Shown: positions 17,829-26,518 of the stretch, one piece after another
Layout: each line of letters starts with the position of its first letter
Numbering within the stretch: position 1 is the stretch's first letter
Assembly: GCF_036924515.1 (NCBI RefSeq)
Contig: NZ_JAZHRR010000001.1
Location: forward strand, 2,513,001-2,577,000
Source: Bradyrhizobium sp. AZCC 1610
GTDB taxonomy: Bacteria; Pseudomonadota; Alphaproteobacteria; Rhizobiales; Xanthobacteraceae
Reading direction: 5' to 3'
DNA length: 64,000 bases
Translations under genes and position numbers: made by a program
Notes under the pieces: generated by a model
Seen by the model: only the letters and a program-made list of their open reading frames with translations
The model's database searches: none
Told to the model about the DNA's origin: nothing

Positions 17829-18746
17829 ATGGCAATCAGGTTTGACGGACGCGTCGCTATCGTCACCGGCGCGGGCAATGGTCTGGGACGGGCGCATGCG
17901 CTGGGGCTGGCGAGCCGCGGCGCCAAGGTGGTGGTCAATGATTTCGGCGGCGCGCGCGACGGCACCGGCGGGTCGCTGACGCCGGCCGAAGCCGTGGTCG
18001 AGGAAATCCGCAAAGCCGGTGGCACGGCAATGGCCGATGGCGCCGACGTCTCGAAGTTCGGACAAGTCACGGCGATGGTCGAGCGGGCCACGAAGGAGTG
18101 GGGCAGCGTCGATCTCCTGTGCGCCAATGCTGGCATTCTTCGCGACAAGTCGTTCGCAAAAATGGACATAGCGGACTTTGCCAAAGTACTCGATGTTCAT
18201 CTCGTCGGTACGTTTTACTGCTGCAAGGCGGTGTGGGATGGCATGCGCGAGCGCAACTATGGGCGCATCGTGCTGACTACCTCGTCGTCGGGCCTGTTCG
18301 GTAATTTCGGCCAGGCCAATTACGGCGCGGCCAAAGCCGGCATGGTCGGCCTGATGAACGTGCTGGCCGAGGAAGGCCGCAAGAACAACGTCCGCGTCAA
18401 CACGATTTCACCGACGGCCGCGACCCGGATGACCGAAGAATTGCTGCCGCCGCAGGCGCTGGCCTTGATGCGCCCCGAGGCGATTACGCCGGCGGTGGAA
18501 TTCCTGCTCAGCGAGGACGCGCCGACCCGCACCATCATGGGCGCCGGCGCGGGCTCGTTCGCCGTGATCAAGATTATCGAGACCGAAGGCATCAACCTGC
18601 CGCAGTCCGACTGGACGCCGGATGCCATAGCGGCGCATTTCGCCGAGATCGACGACGTCTCGAAGGCCAGGGCGCTGCAGGGCGCATTCGAGCAGACGCA
18701 GAAGTACGTCGCGCAAGCTGCGGCACGGGCGGGGATCAAGCTGTAG
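17829..18746 (+). CDS. SDR-family 3-hydroxyacyl-CoA dehydrogenase (HSD17B4-like)
   Basis: A 305-residue classical-type short-chain dehydrogenase. The cofactor motif TGAGNGLGRAHALGL is at about residues 13–27, the NAG strand is LLCANAGILRD, and the catalytic Tyr-x3-Lys is in QANYGAAKAGM. The long loop GGARDGTGGSLTPAEAV and the C-terminal extension are typical of the dehydrogenase domain of peroxisomal multifunctional enzyme type 2. It probably oxidises a 3-hydroxyacyl-CoA with NAD(P)+. It stands behind the valine operon but is separated by a palindromic repeat, and a second repeat follows it. Confidence 0.88.
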   Translation: MAIRFDGRVAIVTGAGNGLGRAHALGLASRGAKVVVNDFGGARDGTGGSLTPAEAVVEEIRKAGGTAMADGADVSKFGQVTAMVERATKEWGSVDLLCANAGILRDKSFAKMDIADFAKVLDVHLVGTFYCCKAVWDGMRERNYGRIVLTTSSSGLFGNFGQANYGAAKAGMVGLMNVLAEEGRKNNVRVNTISPTAATRMTEELLPPQALALMRPEAITPAVEFLLSEDAPTRTIMGAGAGSFAVIKIIETEGINLPQSDWTPDAIAAHFAEIDDVSKARALQGAFEQTQKYVAQAAARAGIKL

Positions 18747-18771
18747 CGCTGGGGCTCACGTCAAACTCTCT

Positions 18772-18897
18772 CGTCATGGCCGGGCATAGCCGTCCGAAGG
18801 ACGGCGTCGCTTCCGCTCGCCTATGTCCCGACCATCCACGCCTTTGTCACCGACTGCAAGTTAGACGTGGATGCCCGGGACAAGCCCGGGCATGACG
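18772..18897. repeat. Palindromic intergenic repeat (CGTCATGGCCGGG family, longer copy)
   Basis: Starts CGTCATGGCCGGGC and ends CCCGGGCATGACG with inner ATCCACGCC / TAGACGTGGAT blocks and an additional hairpin GCCGTCCgaaGGACGGC at about 18787–18803. Second copy of the family at 17712–17800. Confidence 0.8.
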
Positions 18898-18933
18898 ACT
18901 GTTATTGTGGCAGCGACGGCTTACACTCCCGCC

Positions 18934-20163
18934 ATGTCTACGATTTCACAATTCGTCGCTGTCATCGGCGCTGGCCCCGCTGGTCTGATGGCAGCCGAAG
19001 TGCTCGCGCAGGGCGGTGCATACGTCACCGTCTACGACGCGATGCCGTCGGCTGGTCGCAAATTCTTGATGGCGGGGCGAGGCGGGCTGAATCTCACGCA
19101 CAGTGAGCCATTGCCGCAATTCCTTGCGCGGTACCGCGAGGCAACGCCGCATCTGAAAGCTGCGATCGAAGCGTTCCCGCCGAGCGCCTTGCGCGACTGG
19201 AGCGAAGCGCTGGGGCAAGAGACCTTTGTTGGCTCAAGCGGTCGCGTGTTCCCAAAGGCCTTCAAGGCGTCGCCGTTGCTACGGGCGTGGTTGCGGCGGC
19301 TGGAGTCGATGGGCGTAAGGTTGACGCCTCGTCACCGCTGGACCGGCTGGGACGAGCAGGGCGACCTTTGTTTCGACACGCCGCACGGCCCGCGTGCCAT
19401 TAAGACGAGCGCTACCGTGTTGGCGCTCGGAGGCGCAAGCTGGCCCCGGCTGGGCTCCGATGGGGCATGGGCGGAAGCGCTCGCCGCGAAAGGTGTGCAG
19501 ATATCCCGGCTCAGGCCGGCCAATTGCGGCTTTACCATAAACTGGTCGAACATATTTCGAGACAGGTTCCAGGGCCAGCCGCTCAAGGGCATCGCGCTGA
19601 ATTTTGGCGCGCACAATGTCCGTGGCGAGGCCATCGTGACGCGCTCGGGCATCGAGGGTGGTGCGATCTATGCGCTGTCCGCCGAGTTGCGCGAGGCGAT
19701 CGATAAGTCGGGGTCGGCAACGCTGCACATCACGCTGCGGCCGGATCTCGACATCAATGACCTGATCGCGAAAGTCTCAGCGCCCAAGGAAAAGCAATCC
19801 CTGTCCACTTTTCTGCGCAAGGCCGTGAATCTTTCGCCGGTCGCGATCGGCTTGCTGCAGGAAGCAGCCAAGGCATCTGGCGCTCCGCTGGCGTCGATGT
19901 CACCGGTCGATCTCGCAAACCTCATCAACTCCGTCCCGATCGAACTTACCGGCACAGCCCCGATCGCGCGCGCGATCTCGACCGCCGGCGGGATACCGTT
20001 CAGCGAACTCGACAGCGACTTCATGCTCCGCCGCTTGCCCGGCGTGTTCGCGGCCGGCGAGATGTTGGACTGGGAAGCGCCGACCGGCGGCTACTTGTTG
20101 CAGGCGTCGTTCGCGACCGGGGCAGCGGCGGGGCGGGGTGCGCTGAAGTGGCTCGATGGCTAG
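18934..20163 (+). CDS. BaiN/RdsA-like NAD(P)/FAD-dependent oxidoreductase (TIGR03862-type)
   Basis: The 409-residue flavoprotein starts with the FAD-binding GAGPAGLMAAEVLAQGG and the GRKFLMAGRGGLNLTH segment characteristic of the HI0933/YhiN/BaiN family, and ends with GVFAAGEMLDWEAPTGGY. Members are soluble flavin oxidoreductases, mostly without assigned reaction. Start 18934 is chosen because the upstream in-frame ATG (18871) lies inside the palindromic repeat. The last three codons and the TAG stop overlap the left arm of the next repeat (20164 onward), so the present 3' end appears shaped by that repeat. Confidence 0.85.
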   Translation: MSTISQFVAVIGAGPAGLMAAEVLAQGGAYVTVYDAMPSAGRKFLMAGRGGLNLTHSEPLPQFLARYREATPHLKAAIEAFPPSALRDWSEALGQETFVGSSGRVFPKAFKASPLLRAWLRRLESMGVRLTPRHRWTGWDEQGDLCFDTPHGPRAIKTSATVLALGGASWPRLGSDGAWAEALAAKGVQISRLRPANCGFTINWSNIFRDRFQGQPLKGIALNFGAHNVRGEAIVTRSGIEGGAIYALSAELREAIDKSGSATLHITLRPDLDINDLIAKVSAPKEKQSLSTFLRKAVNLSPVAIGLLQEAAKASGAPLASMSPVDLANLINSVPIELTGTAPIARAISTAGGIPFSELDSDFMLRRLPGVFAAGEMLDWEAPTGGYLLQASFATGAAAGRGALKWLDG

Positions 20164-20230
20164 AGCGTAGCGAAACCCATCGAAACTTGTTGATGGATGA
20201 TGGATTTCGCTGCGCTCTACCCATTCTACG
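20164..20230. repeat. Palindromic repeat (GTAGGATGGGT family), left arm fused to a coding end
   Basis: Inner arms 20164–20182 and 20199–20217 (GAGCGYAGCGAAAYCCATC type) are complementary apart from two positions. The outer right arm TACCCATTCTACG is present at 20218–20230, while the outer left arm is degenerate and overlaps the stop codon of the flavoprotein gene. It lies between convergent genes. Confidence 0.8.
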
Positions 20231-20236
20231 GGGCGC

Positions 20237-21319
20237 CTACCGCAATTTCCCCCGCGCCGCGACCGGTAGCGCGCCGATGATCTCGTCGCCGCGCACCATC
20301 ACCACTTCGTCCATCATGTTGACGACGACGCAGACATGGTTGGGCACGATGCGCACGACGTCGCCGACGACAGGCCTGGTGTTGCTGCGGGCAAGGTCGA
20401 GGAAGCCGTGTTCCTCGGCAAAGCGCGCGATCTTCGCTTCCGGGTGCTCCAGGATCAGCCCATAACCGTCGAGCCCGCCGCCGGGATCCGAGGTCAGCGT
20501 TTTCGAGCCGGCGTCGAGAATGCCGCGATCCGGGCCGGCGCGGCTGACGACGGTGGAATAGATGTTGAGTGCGCAATCGTCCCAACTGGCGACGCCGGCC
20601 GCGACCTGCATGCGGTCGTTGTAGATATAGGTGCCGGGACGATGCTCGGTCGCGCCCTTGAGTTTTCCGAGATTTTTCAGGTTCGGCGAGCCGCCGGTGG
20701 AAACCATCGTCGCATCAAGCCCGTGCGCGCGGACGCCAGCCAGTGCTTCGTCGAAAAATTTCTGCGCTTCCGTCCAGCCGGTTTCGGTTGGATACAGCAT
20801 GAAGCCCGCAAAGGTCAGCCCCTTGGAAGCCGCGATCTCACGGGCCAGCGCGATAGCCTCAGTCGGCGTCTCGACGCCAGCGCGCTTGCGCCCGGTGTCG
20901 CATTCGACCACGACCGACAGCGGGCGGCCGGAAGCGGCGGCGGCCTGCGGCAGGCCCGCGATCACGGTCGAATTGTCGGCGGCGACCGTCATGTTGGCCT
21001 TGGCCTGCAGCGCGGCGAGGCGGGCCATCTTCTCCTCGCCGATCAGATTGTAGCTGATCAGGATGTCGTCGATCCCAGCCTCCGCCATCACCTCGGCCTC
21101 GCCGAGCTTCTGGCAGGTGATGCCCTTCGCGCCAGCCGTGACCTGCATCTGAGCCAACAAGGTGCTCTTGTGGGTCTTGATATGCGGCCGGTTGGCGACG
21201 CCGGCCGTATCGCAGGCCACCTGGATGCGTGCAATATTGCGCTCGACGCGGTCCATGTCGATGACAGCGCAGGGCGTGCCGTATTCACGGGCGATTTTGG
21301 CGGCGAGGGGCGTTGTCAT
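20237..21319 (-). CDS. DSD1-family PLP enzyme (D-serine dehydratase / D-threonine aldolase-like)
   Basis: A 360-residue protein with an alanine racemase-like TIM barrel and C-terminal beta domain. The PLP-lysine segment is RPHIKTHK near residue 45, followed by KLGEAEVMAEAG. The metal site near the C terminus reads PNHVC: His-x-Cys, as in eukaryote-type zinc D-serine dehydratases, instead of the His-x-Asp of Alcaligenes D-threonine aldolase. It probably cleaves or deaminates a D-3-hydroxy amino acid. ATG 21319 is preceded by AGAGAAGAG; an in-frame ATG at 21391 falls in the neighbouring repeat. Substrate is not resolved by sequence. Confidence 0.85.
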   Translation of the reverse strand: MTTPLAAKIAREYGTPCAVIDMDRVERNIARIQVACDTAGVANRPHIKTHKSTLLAQMQVTAGAKGITCQKLGEAEVMAEAGIDDILISYNLIGEEKMARLAALQAKANMTVAADNSTVIAGLPQAAAASGRPLSVVVECDTGRKRAGVETPTEAIALAREIAASKGLTFAGFMLYPTETGWTEAQKFFDEALAGVRAHGLDATMVSTGGSPNLKNLGKLKGATEHRPGTYIYNDRMQVAAGVASWDDCALNIYSTVVSRAGPDRGILDAGSKTLTSDPGGGLDGYGLILEHPEAKIARFAEEHGFLDLARSNTRPVVGDVVRIVPNHVCVVVNMMDEVVMVRGDEIIGALPVAARGKLR

Positions 21320-21349
21320 GCTCTTCTCTCTGTTGGAAATTGATGGACC

Positions 21350-21434
21350 GTAGGATGGGTAGAGCGCAGCGAAACCCATCAATCTTGTCAACGGTTGGTT
21401 CGTGATGGGTATCGCTTCGCTCCACCCATCCTAC
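21350..21434. repeat. Palindromic repeat (GTAGGATGGGT family, complete copy)
   Basis: Arms 21350–21380 and 21404–21434 match over 28 of 31 positions (GTAGGATGGGTAGAGCG at the outer end, CCCATC at the inner end) around a 23-base loop. It lies between the DSD1-type gene and the ABC-F gene. Confidence 0.85.
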
Positions 21435-21437
21435 AAA

Positions 21438-23246
21438 CTACGCCTGTTCAATCTCTTCCCGCAAAACTTCCAGCTCCAGCCACCGGTCTTCGGCCGCCGC
21501 GAGTTCTTCCTGCGCCCTTGCAATCGCTGATGAGGCCGCGTCGAACTTCTTGCGATCCTTGGTGTAGAGATCGGGATCGTCAAGCAGCTTTTGCTGTTTC
21601 GCAATCTCGGCCTGCAATTTCGCGATCGTCTTCGGCAGGATTTCCAGTGCGTGCTTCTCGTTGAAGTTCAATCGGCGCTTTGATGCCGCGGAAGGCGCGG
21701 CCGTCCTGGCTTCCTTCTTTTCCTCGACGACAGCATTCGCCGCCTCACGCGTCAGGTCCTCGCCACGCTGCGCCAGCATGTCGGAGTAACCGCCGGCATA
21801 TTCGATCCAGCGGCCATCGCCTTCGGGCACGATCACCGATGTCACCACGCGGTCGAGGAAGTCGCGGTCATGGCTGATCAGGATCACCGTGCCCTCGTAG
21901 TCGCCGAGCATCTCCTCAAGCACGTCGAGGGTTTCGAGATCGAGGTCGTTGGTCGGCTCGTCCAGCACCAGCAGATTGGACGGCTTTGCCAGCGCGCGCG
22001 CCAGCATCAGCCGGCCGCGCTCGCCGCCGGAGAGCACCTCCAGCGGCGTGCGCATCTGTTCCTGGGCGAACAGAAAGTCCTTCATGTAGCTGACCACGTG
22101 CTTCGGCCTGCCGCCGACCATGACGTGGTCGCCGCGGCCGCCGGTCAAGGCTTCGGCGAGTGTCGATTTCGGATCGAGGCTTTCGCGATGCTGGTCGAGC
22201 GTCGCCATTTCGATATTGGCGCCGAGACGGATCGTGCCGCTGTCGGGCGGATCGTTGCCGATCAGGAGATGAACCAGCGTGGTCTTGCCGGCGCCGTTCG
22301 GTCCGACGATGCCGATCCGGTCGCCGCGCTGGACGCGGATCGAGAAGTCCTCGACGATCGTGCGATCGCCATAGGCCTTGGCGATGTTCTTGGCCTCGAT
22401 GACGAGCTTGCCGGATTTGTCGGCTTCCGCGGCGGCGAGGTTGGCGTTGCCGGTCGCACCACGATAATCGCGCCGCTGGTCGCGCAGCGCGTGCAGATTG
22501 CCGAGCCGCTTGACGTTGCGCTTGCGGCGGCCGGAGACGCCGTAGCGCAGCCAGTGTTCTTCGTTGACGATCTTGCGGTCAAGCTTGTGCTGGTCGCGCT
22601 CTTCTTCCGCCAGCACCTCGTCGCGCCAGGCTTCGAACGCACTAAAGCCGCGGTCGATCTGCCTGATCTGGCCGCGATCGAGCCAGGCGGTCGAACGCGA
22701 CAGGTTGGACAGGAAGCGGCGGTCGTGGCTGATGATGACGAGCGCGCAACGGCGGCTTTCCAGTTCGCCTTCCAGCCATTCGATGGTCGGGAGGTCGAGA
22801 TGGTTGGTCGGTTCATCCAGCAGCAATATGTCGGGCGCGGGCGCCAGCACCCGCGCCAGCGCTGCGCGGCGGGCCTCACCGCCGGAGACATGCGCGGGGT
22901 CTTCGTCTCCATGTAGCCCGAGCTGCTCGACGAGATAGCGCGCCTGATAATGATCGTCGCCGGGGCCAAGGCCAGCCTCGACGTAGGCCAGCGTCGTCTT
23001 GTGATCGCCGAAATCAGGCTCCTGCGGCAAATAGCGGATAGTGGCGCCGGGCTGCACGAAGCGGCTGCCGCCGTCTACCTCGACAAGGCCGGCCGCGATC
23101 TTGAGCAGCGTCGATTTGCCCGAGCCGTTGCGGCCGATCAGACAGACGCGCTCGCCCGACGACACCGAGAGCTCGACGCCCGACAACAGCGGCGTGCCGC
23201 CAAAGGTCAGCCGGATATCTTTCAACTGGATCAGCGGCGGCGCCAT
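21438..23246 (-). CDS. ABC-F family ATPase, Uup-like
   Basis: The 602-residue protein has two ABC domains and no membrane segment. Walker A: GRNGSGKST (about residue 40) and GPNGAGKTT (about 315). Signatures: VSGGEARRAALARVL and LSGGERGRLMLARAL. Walker B: LLLDEPTNHLDL and LVLDEPTNDLDL. A charged linker lies between the domains, and the C-terminal 90 residues (from about 510) form a Lys/Glu-rich coiled coil as in Uup. ABC-F proteins of this type act on ribosomes or on branched DNA intermediates rather than in transport. It begins eight bases after the stop of the DUF188 gene, suggesting a shared transcript. Confidence 0.9.
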   Translation of the reverse strand: MAPPLIQLKDIRLTFGGTPLLSGVELSVSSGERVCLIGRNGSGKSTLLKIAAGLVEVDGGSRFVQPGATIRYLPQEPDFGDHKTTLAYVEAGLGPGDDHYQARYLVEQLGLHGDEDPAHVSGGEARRAALARVLAPAPDILLLDEPTNHLDLPTIEWLEGELESRRCALVIISHDRRFLSNLSRSTAWLDRGQIRQIDRGFSAFEAWRDEVLAEEERDQHKLDRKIVNEEHWLRYGVSGRRKRNVKRLGNLHALRDQRRDYRGATGNANLAAAEADKSGKLVIEAKNIAKAYGDRTIVEDFSIRVQRGDRIGIVGPNGAGKTTLVHLLIGNDPPDSGTIRLGANIEMATLDQHRESLDPKSTLAEALTGGRGDHVMVGGRPKHVVSYMKDFLFAQEQMRTPLEVLSGGERGRLMLARALAKPSNLLVLDEPTNDLDLETLDVLEEMLGDYEGTVILISHDRDFLDRVVTSVIVPEGDGRWIEYAGGYSDMLAQRGEDLTREAANAVVEEKKEARTAAPSAASKRRLNFNEKHALEILPKTIAKLQAEIAKQQKLLDDPDLYTKDRKKFDAASSAIARAQEELAAAEDRWLELEVLREEIEQA

Positions 23247-23254
23247 CGTTCGCT

Positions 23255-23752
23255 TTAACCTTGATCTTGCGCGGGCTGTTGCGCCCGCTGGCGCTGGATG
23301 CGGCGGATGGCCTGGTCGAGCGCCGACAGGAATGTCGAGCGGTCGCGCGGCGCAAAGGATCTTGGGCCGCCGGTGACTTCGCCCGATGAGCGCAGGTCGG
23401 TCATCAAATTGCGCACCGCCAGCGTCATGCCAATGGATTGTTCGGTGAACGGCTTGCCATTCGGCGCAATCACCTCGGCGCCTGCTTTCACGCAGCGGCT
23501 GGCGAGCGGGATGTCCGATGTGATGACGATATCGCCTTTTCCCGCACGCTCCGCGATCCAGTCGTCGGCGGCATCCATCCCGGAACCGGCGGCGATGCGC
23601 TCGATCAGCGGATCCTGCGGCACGCGGATGAAATTCCCCGCGACCACGCTGACCGGCAGGCCGTGCCGGATCGCGACGCGATAGATCTCGTCCTTCACCG
23701 GGCAGGCGTCGGCATCGATATAGATGCGGGTCAGGTTCGCGTCAGGCAGCAT
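23255..23752 (-). CDS. YaiI/YqxD family (DUF188) protein
   Basis: A 165-residue PIN-like/NYN-related protein of the conserved DUF188 family. The hallmark [14 protein letters not shown] is at residues 10–23, followed by the acidic DAADDWIAE and the [12 protein letters not shown] segment. The acidic cluster suggests metal-dependent nuclease chemistry, but the family has no established function. ATG 23752 puts the DADACP motif at the expected distance from the N terminus. Directly upstream of the Uup-like gene on the same strand. Confidence 0.85.
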   Translation of the reverse strand: MLPDANLTRIYIDADACPVKDEIYRVAIRHGLPVSVVAGNFIRVPQDPLIERIAAGSGMDAADDWIAERAGKGDIVITSDIPLASRCVKAGAEVIAPNGKPFTEQSIGMTLAVRNLMTDLRSSGEVTGGPRSFAPRDRSTFLSALDQAIRRIQRQRAQQPAQDQG

Positions 23753-23902
23753 AAGTTGGATTCGTTCCGTATTCTTGCCCGCGGGTGGTACTCCATCGGG
23801 TATCAAAATGCGAGGGAAACAGGGGTGGGAACACGCTTGCCACGGTACATTCTTTGCGTACGATAAATGGCTGAAAACAACCAAGAATAAGAGGAAACCG
23901 GC

Positions 23903-24695
23903 ATGACCATCGAGCCGTATCGCGTCCAGGCCTACAACACCGCCAAGCAATCCGAAAACAAGATGCATGACGACACCGTGGCAAAGCGGTTCGGATTCTC
24001 AGGCGGGCTGGTGCCGGGCGTCGACGTGATGGCCTACATGATGCACCTGCCGGTCGCAAAATGGGGCCGCGCCTTCCTCGAACGCGGCCTGATCGACGCT
24101 CGTTTCGCCAAGCCGGTCTATGACGGCGAGATGGCCGAACTCACGGCAGACGAAAGCGACGGCGTGCTCTCGATCCAGGTGCAGAGCCGCGGCCAGCTTT
24201 GCGCCACCGGCACCGCGTCATTGCCGGCATCCGCCGGCTGTTTCGATTGCAAACTACAAGGAAGTCGCGGCCGTTGCGGAGCGCAAGCCGGTCAACGCCG
24301 CTTCCTACGAAGTCGGCAAATGGCTCGGCACCACGCCGCGCGACTGGGCGGGCGATGCGGCGAGCGAATATCTTGCCGATATCAGGGAAGCCGATCCGAT
24401 CTACGCGAAGGAGGGCCTGGGTCATCCCGGCCTGCTGCAACGGGTGATGAACCGGACGCTGGTCGACAACGCCATTCTGGGGCCCTGGATTCACGTCGGC
24501 AGTCGCATGCAATTGCTTTCCGCCGCGAAGACCGGCGATGTGATCACGGCCCGTGCGAAGGTGATCGGCAATTACGACAAGAAGGGCCACCGCTTCGTCG
24601 AGCTCGACGCGCTGGTCGTCGCCAACGGCAAGACGGCGCTGGCGCATTGCCACCACATCGCGATCTACCAGCCGCGCGAGCAGGCGGCAGCGTAG
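23903..24695 (+). pseudogene. MaoC/hotdog dehydratase-like protein, broken by a single-base frameshift
   Basis: From ATG 23903 the frame encodes an acyl-dehydratase-like N-terminal half ([17 protein letters not shown], then FAKPVYDGE) up to about 24235. The sequel IANYKEVAAVAERKP continues in another frame that stops at 24695. Removing one G at 24236/24237 joins them into a protein of about 263 residues, SLPASAAVSIANYKE at the junction. The double-hotdog layout suggests CoA-ester hydration, but substrate is unknown. AGAGGAAA precedes the ATG. As read, the product is truncated. It may be a decayed gene or a sequence error, like the break at 7990. Confidence 0.8.
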
Positions 24696-24723
24696 GGGGA
24701 GGGGCGCGGCATCATCCTCAGTT

Positions 24724-24797
24724 CGTCATACCCGCGCATGCGGGTATCCAGTACGCCGCGGCCTCACGGTTCTATCTCTCATGTCTCTGGAATACTT
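24724..24797. repeat. Truncated palindromic repeat (ATCCAGTACGCCGCGG family)
   Basis: Begins CGTCATACCCGCGCATGCGG and continues ATCCAGTACGCCGCGGC…TCTCTGGAATACT, matching the left and central part of the copy at 28229–28340. The right-hand part of that copy is absent; the match stops where the IS-associated non-coding sequence begins. Confidence 0.75.
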
Positions 24798-24909
24798 GTA
24801 TGGGGGTGATCAAGAGTGATCGTTGTCAGATCATTGCTATCGTCTCCTTGTTCGACGAAGACCGACATCTCCTCGTCCCGACCCCGAGACGACTAGCCGC
24901 CTGGGCGGA

Positions 24910-24966
24910 ACGACGGTCAAGGGTGGCCGCAGGCCATCGCGGAGCGACGCAGCCCTTGACGGTCGT
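24910..24966. other. Stable stem-loop in the IS110 non-coding tail
   Basis: ACGACGGTCAAGGGTGGC (24910–24927) pairs with GCAGCCCTTGACGGTCGT (24949–24966) at 15 of 18 positions, with a 21-base loop containing GGCC/GGCC. Candidate part of an IS guide RNA; function not shown. Confidence 0.35.
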
Positions 24967-25267
24967 GAGCCCGGCGGCAGGCTTGAGGGCGGGACGAGGT
25001 TTGGCGTTAGCGGCATAGGGACGATTTCCGAGGCGAGCCCACCGTGGACGCGATACCGCGTCGCAGACTTGTATTCGGTTGATCGATCGGGACCAGAACC
25101 ATGATGCATGCATGCGCATCGGGGGGCGAAGCTCCGGGGCGGCGGGTCCATTCTGGGTCGCGGCGCAAAGGCCATGTATTCCGGCGGATCACCGCCACCT
25201 CGGATGTCGTCGGCAGACTGCCGGCTGCCGAACTGTCAATCGTGTTGGGGTTGCGGAAGCTGCATGG

Positions 25268-26440
25268 TCAGGTTCCGGCCGGGCGCAGCTTGAGCCCCTC
25301 CGTCATCTCGCCGGTGGTTGCCAGCCGCCACAGCGCGATGAGCAGCTTGCGCGCCAGCGCCACGATCATGGTTTTGCGCGTGGCGCTGCGGCCATCTGCG
25401 GTGCGCTCGCGGAACCAGCGGACGAGCCGGCTATCCTTCTGGAAGATCAGAAAGCGCCAGGCCAGTTGGATCATGCCGCGGCGGACCCGACCATTGCCGG
25501 CGCGGGCCAGTCCCTTCTCGCGCCGGCGCTTGCCGCTCTCGTCCGGCGCGCCGGTCAGTCCAGCATAGCGCGCAACAGCTTTGCGATCGCGCAGCTTGCG
25601 CGCCAGCGCCTCATTTACCAGCATGTCGGCGGTCGCAATGCCGACGCCAAAAACCCTTGCGATCAGACGAACCATCGCGTGAGGCCTTGTCGTTGCGGCC
25701 GGCGCGAGCGCGAGCCGGCGCAACCGTTCACTTTCGATGATGTGGATCTGGTCGTGCACCAGGCGCAGCCGCTCCAGATCGCGGCGCAATTCGGCGTGGG
25801 CATTTTCCGGTAACGGTGTTCCTTCCGCGGTGTGCAGTGTCGCAAGCTTCTGCGCCGCCTTGCGCAGCCTCGGATTGAACCCGCCGATGCCGAACAGGGC
25901 GAGGACAGCCTTGATCCGGTTGACGATCCGTGTTTGCTCGCCCACGAGGCTCTCCCGCTCACGACTCGGCCGCCGCGCATCTTCTTCCGCCATGGTCGGG
26001 ATCGCGACCATGCTGCAATGGCGCTTCTCGCCACGCAGCCAGCCGAAAAACGAGCGCATCAGCAGTTCCGTATCGATCCGATCGGTCTTGGCCCGGCGGT
26101 GCTCGCGGGACACTGCGATGCTTGCGGCATGGATGACGTAGGCCTCGATGGCGCGCGCCTGCAGCCAGCGCGCCAGCCAGAATCCGTCTCGCCCGGCCTC
26201 ATAGGCGCAGACGATCCGCCTGACCGTCCGCCCGGCCTTGCGCGCTTCATCCTGCCAGCGCTGCAACAGCTTCAGCAGAGCGTCCGCATTTGCACCAAGC
26301 TTCTTCAGGGGCTGGCGCGCGACGCCAGGGATCACAGCCGCAACGAGCCACTTCGACTGGCTCATCTCGATCACTGCGACCAACGTGCTATCCTGTTCGA
26401 AGGCGGTGAGGGACCTGCTGGCGTCAAACGATTGCGACAT
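25268..26440 (-). CDS. IS110-family transposase (DEDD/serine recombinase-like)
   Basis: A 390-residue transposase. The N-terminal RuvC-like domain carries acidic residues in TLVAVIEMSQSKW, CAYEAGRDGFWLARWL and AKTDRIDTELL. The C-terminal Tnp20 domain has GVGIATADMLV and RYAGLTGAPDESGKRRREKG with the catalytic serine region. At the position where most relatives have Asp (GIDVSK-like strand), this one has Glu (VIEMS). Full length and apparently intact. Start: ATG 26440 with GGAG seven bases before; ATG 26452 is also in frame. RNA-guided insertion is established for several members of this family. Confidence 0.9.
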   Translation of the reverse strand: MSQSFDASRSLTAFEQDSTLVAVIEMSQSKWLVAAVIPGVARQPLKKLGANADALLKLLQRWQDEARKAGRTVRRIVCAYEAGRDGFWLARWLQARAIEAYVIHAASIAVSREHRRAKTDRIDTELLMRSFFGWLRGEKRHCSMVAIPTMAEEDARRPSRERESLVGEQTRIVNRIKAVLALFGIGGFNPRLRKAAQKLATLHTAEGTPLPENAHAELRRDLERLRLVHDQIHIIESERLRRLALAPAATTRPHAMVRLIARVFGVGIATADMLVNEALARKLRDRKAVARYAGLTGAPDESGKRRREKGLARAGNGRVRRGMIQLAWRFLIFQKDSRLVRWFRERTADGRSATRKTMIVALARKLLIALWRLATTGEMTEGLKLRPAGT

Positions 26441-26518
26441 GGGGTGCTCCATTGCGTGATCACGGCGCTCGAGGGTATCCACACCCTCGCCGCCGCTCCC
26501 CCCATAGCATCTGGGCGG

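Larger units (their letters stand above)
24696..25267. other. 572-base gap: half repeat plus probable non-coding tail of the IS110 element
   Basis: No convincing protein gene. The left part holds a truncated repeat (24724–24797). From about 24798 to the transposase stop the sequence has a strong stem (24910–24927 with 24949–24966) and no coding signal. In IS1111-type members of the IS110 family a guide RNA lies downstream of the transposase gene, which would be here; this is inference. Confidence 0.5.
24799..26518 (-). mobile_element. IS110-family insertion sequence (boundaries not resolved)
   Basis: Built around the transposase gene at 25268–26440. IS110 elements usually lack obvious terminal inverted repeats and make no target duplication, so ends cannot be fixed by eye. 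The left limit is set where the interrupted repeat stops, the right limit at the stop of the AraC gene. About 470 non-coding bases lie on the 3' side of the transposase and about 65 on the 5' side. Confidence 0.4.
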
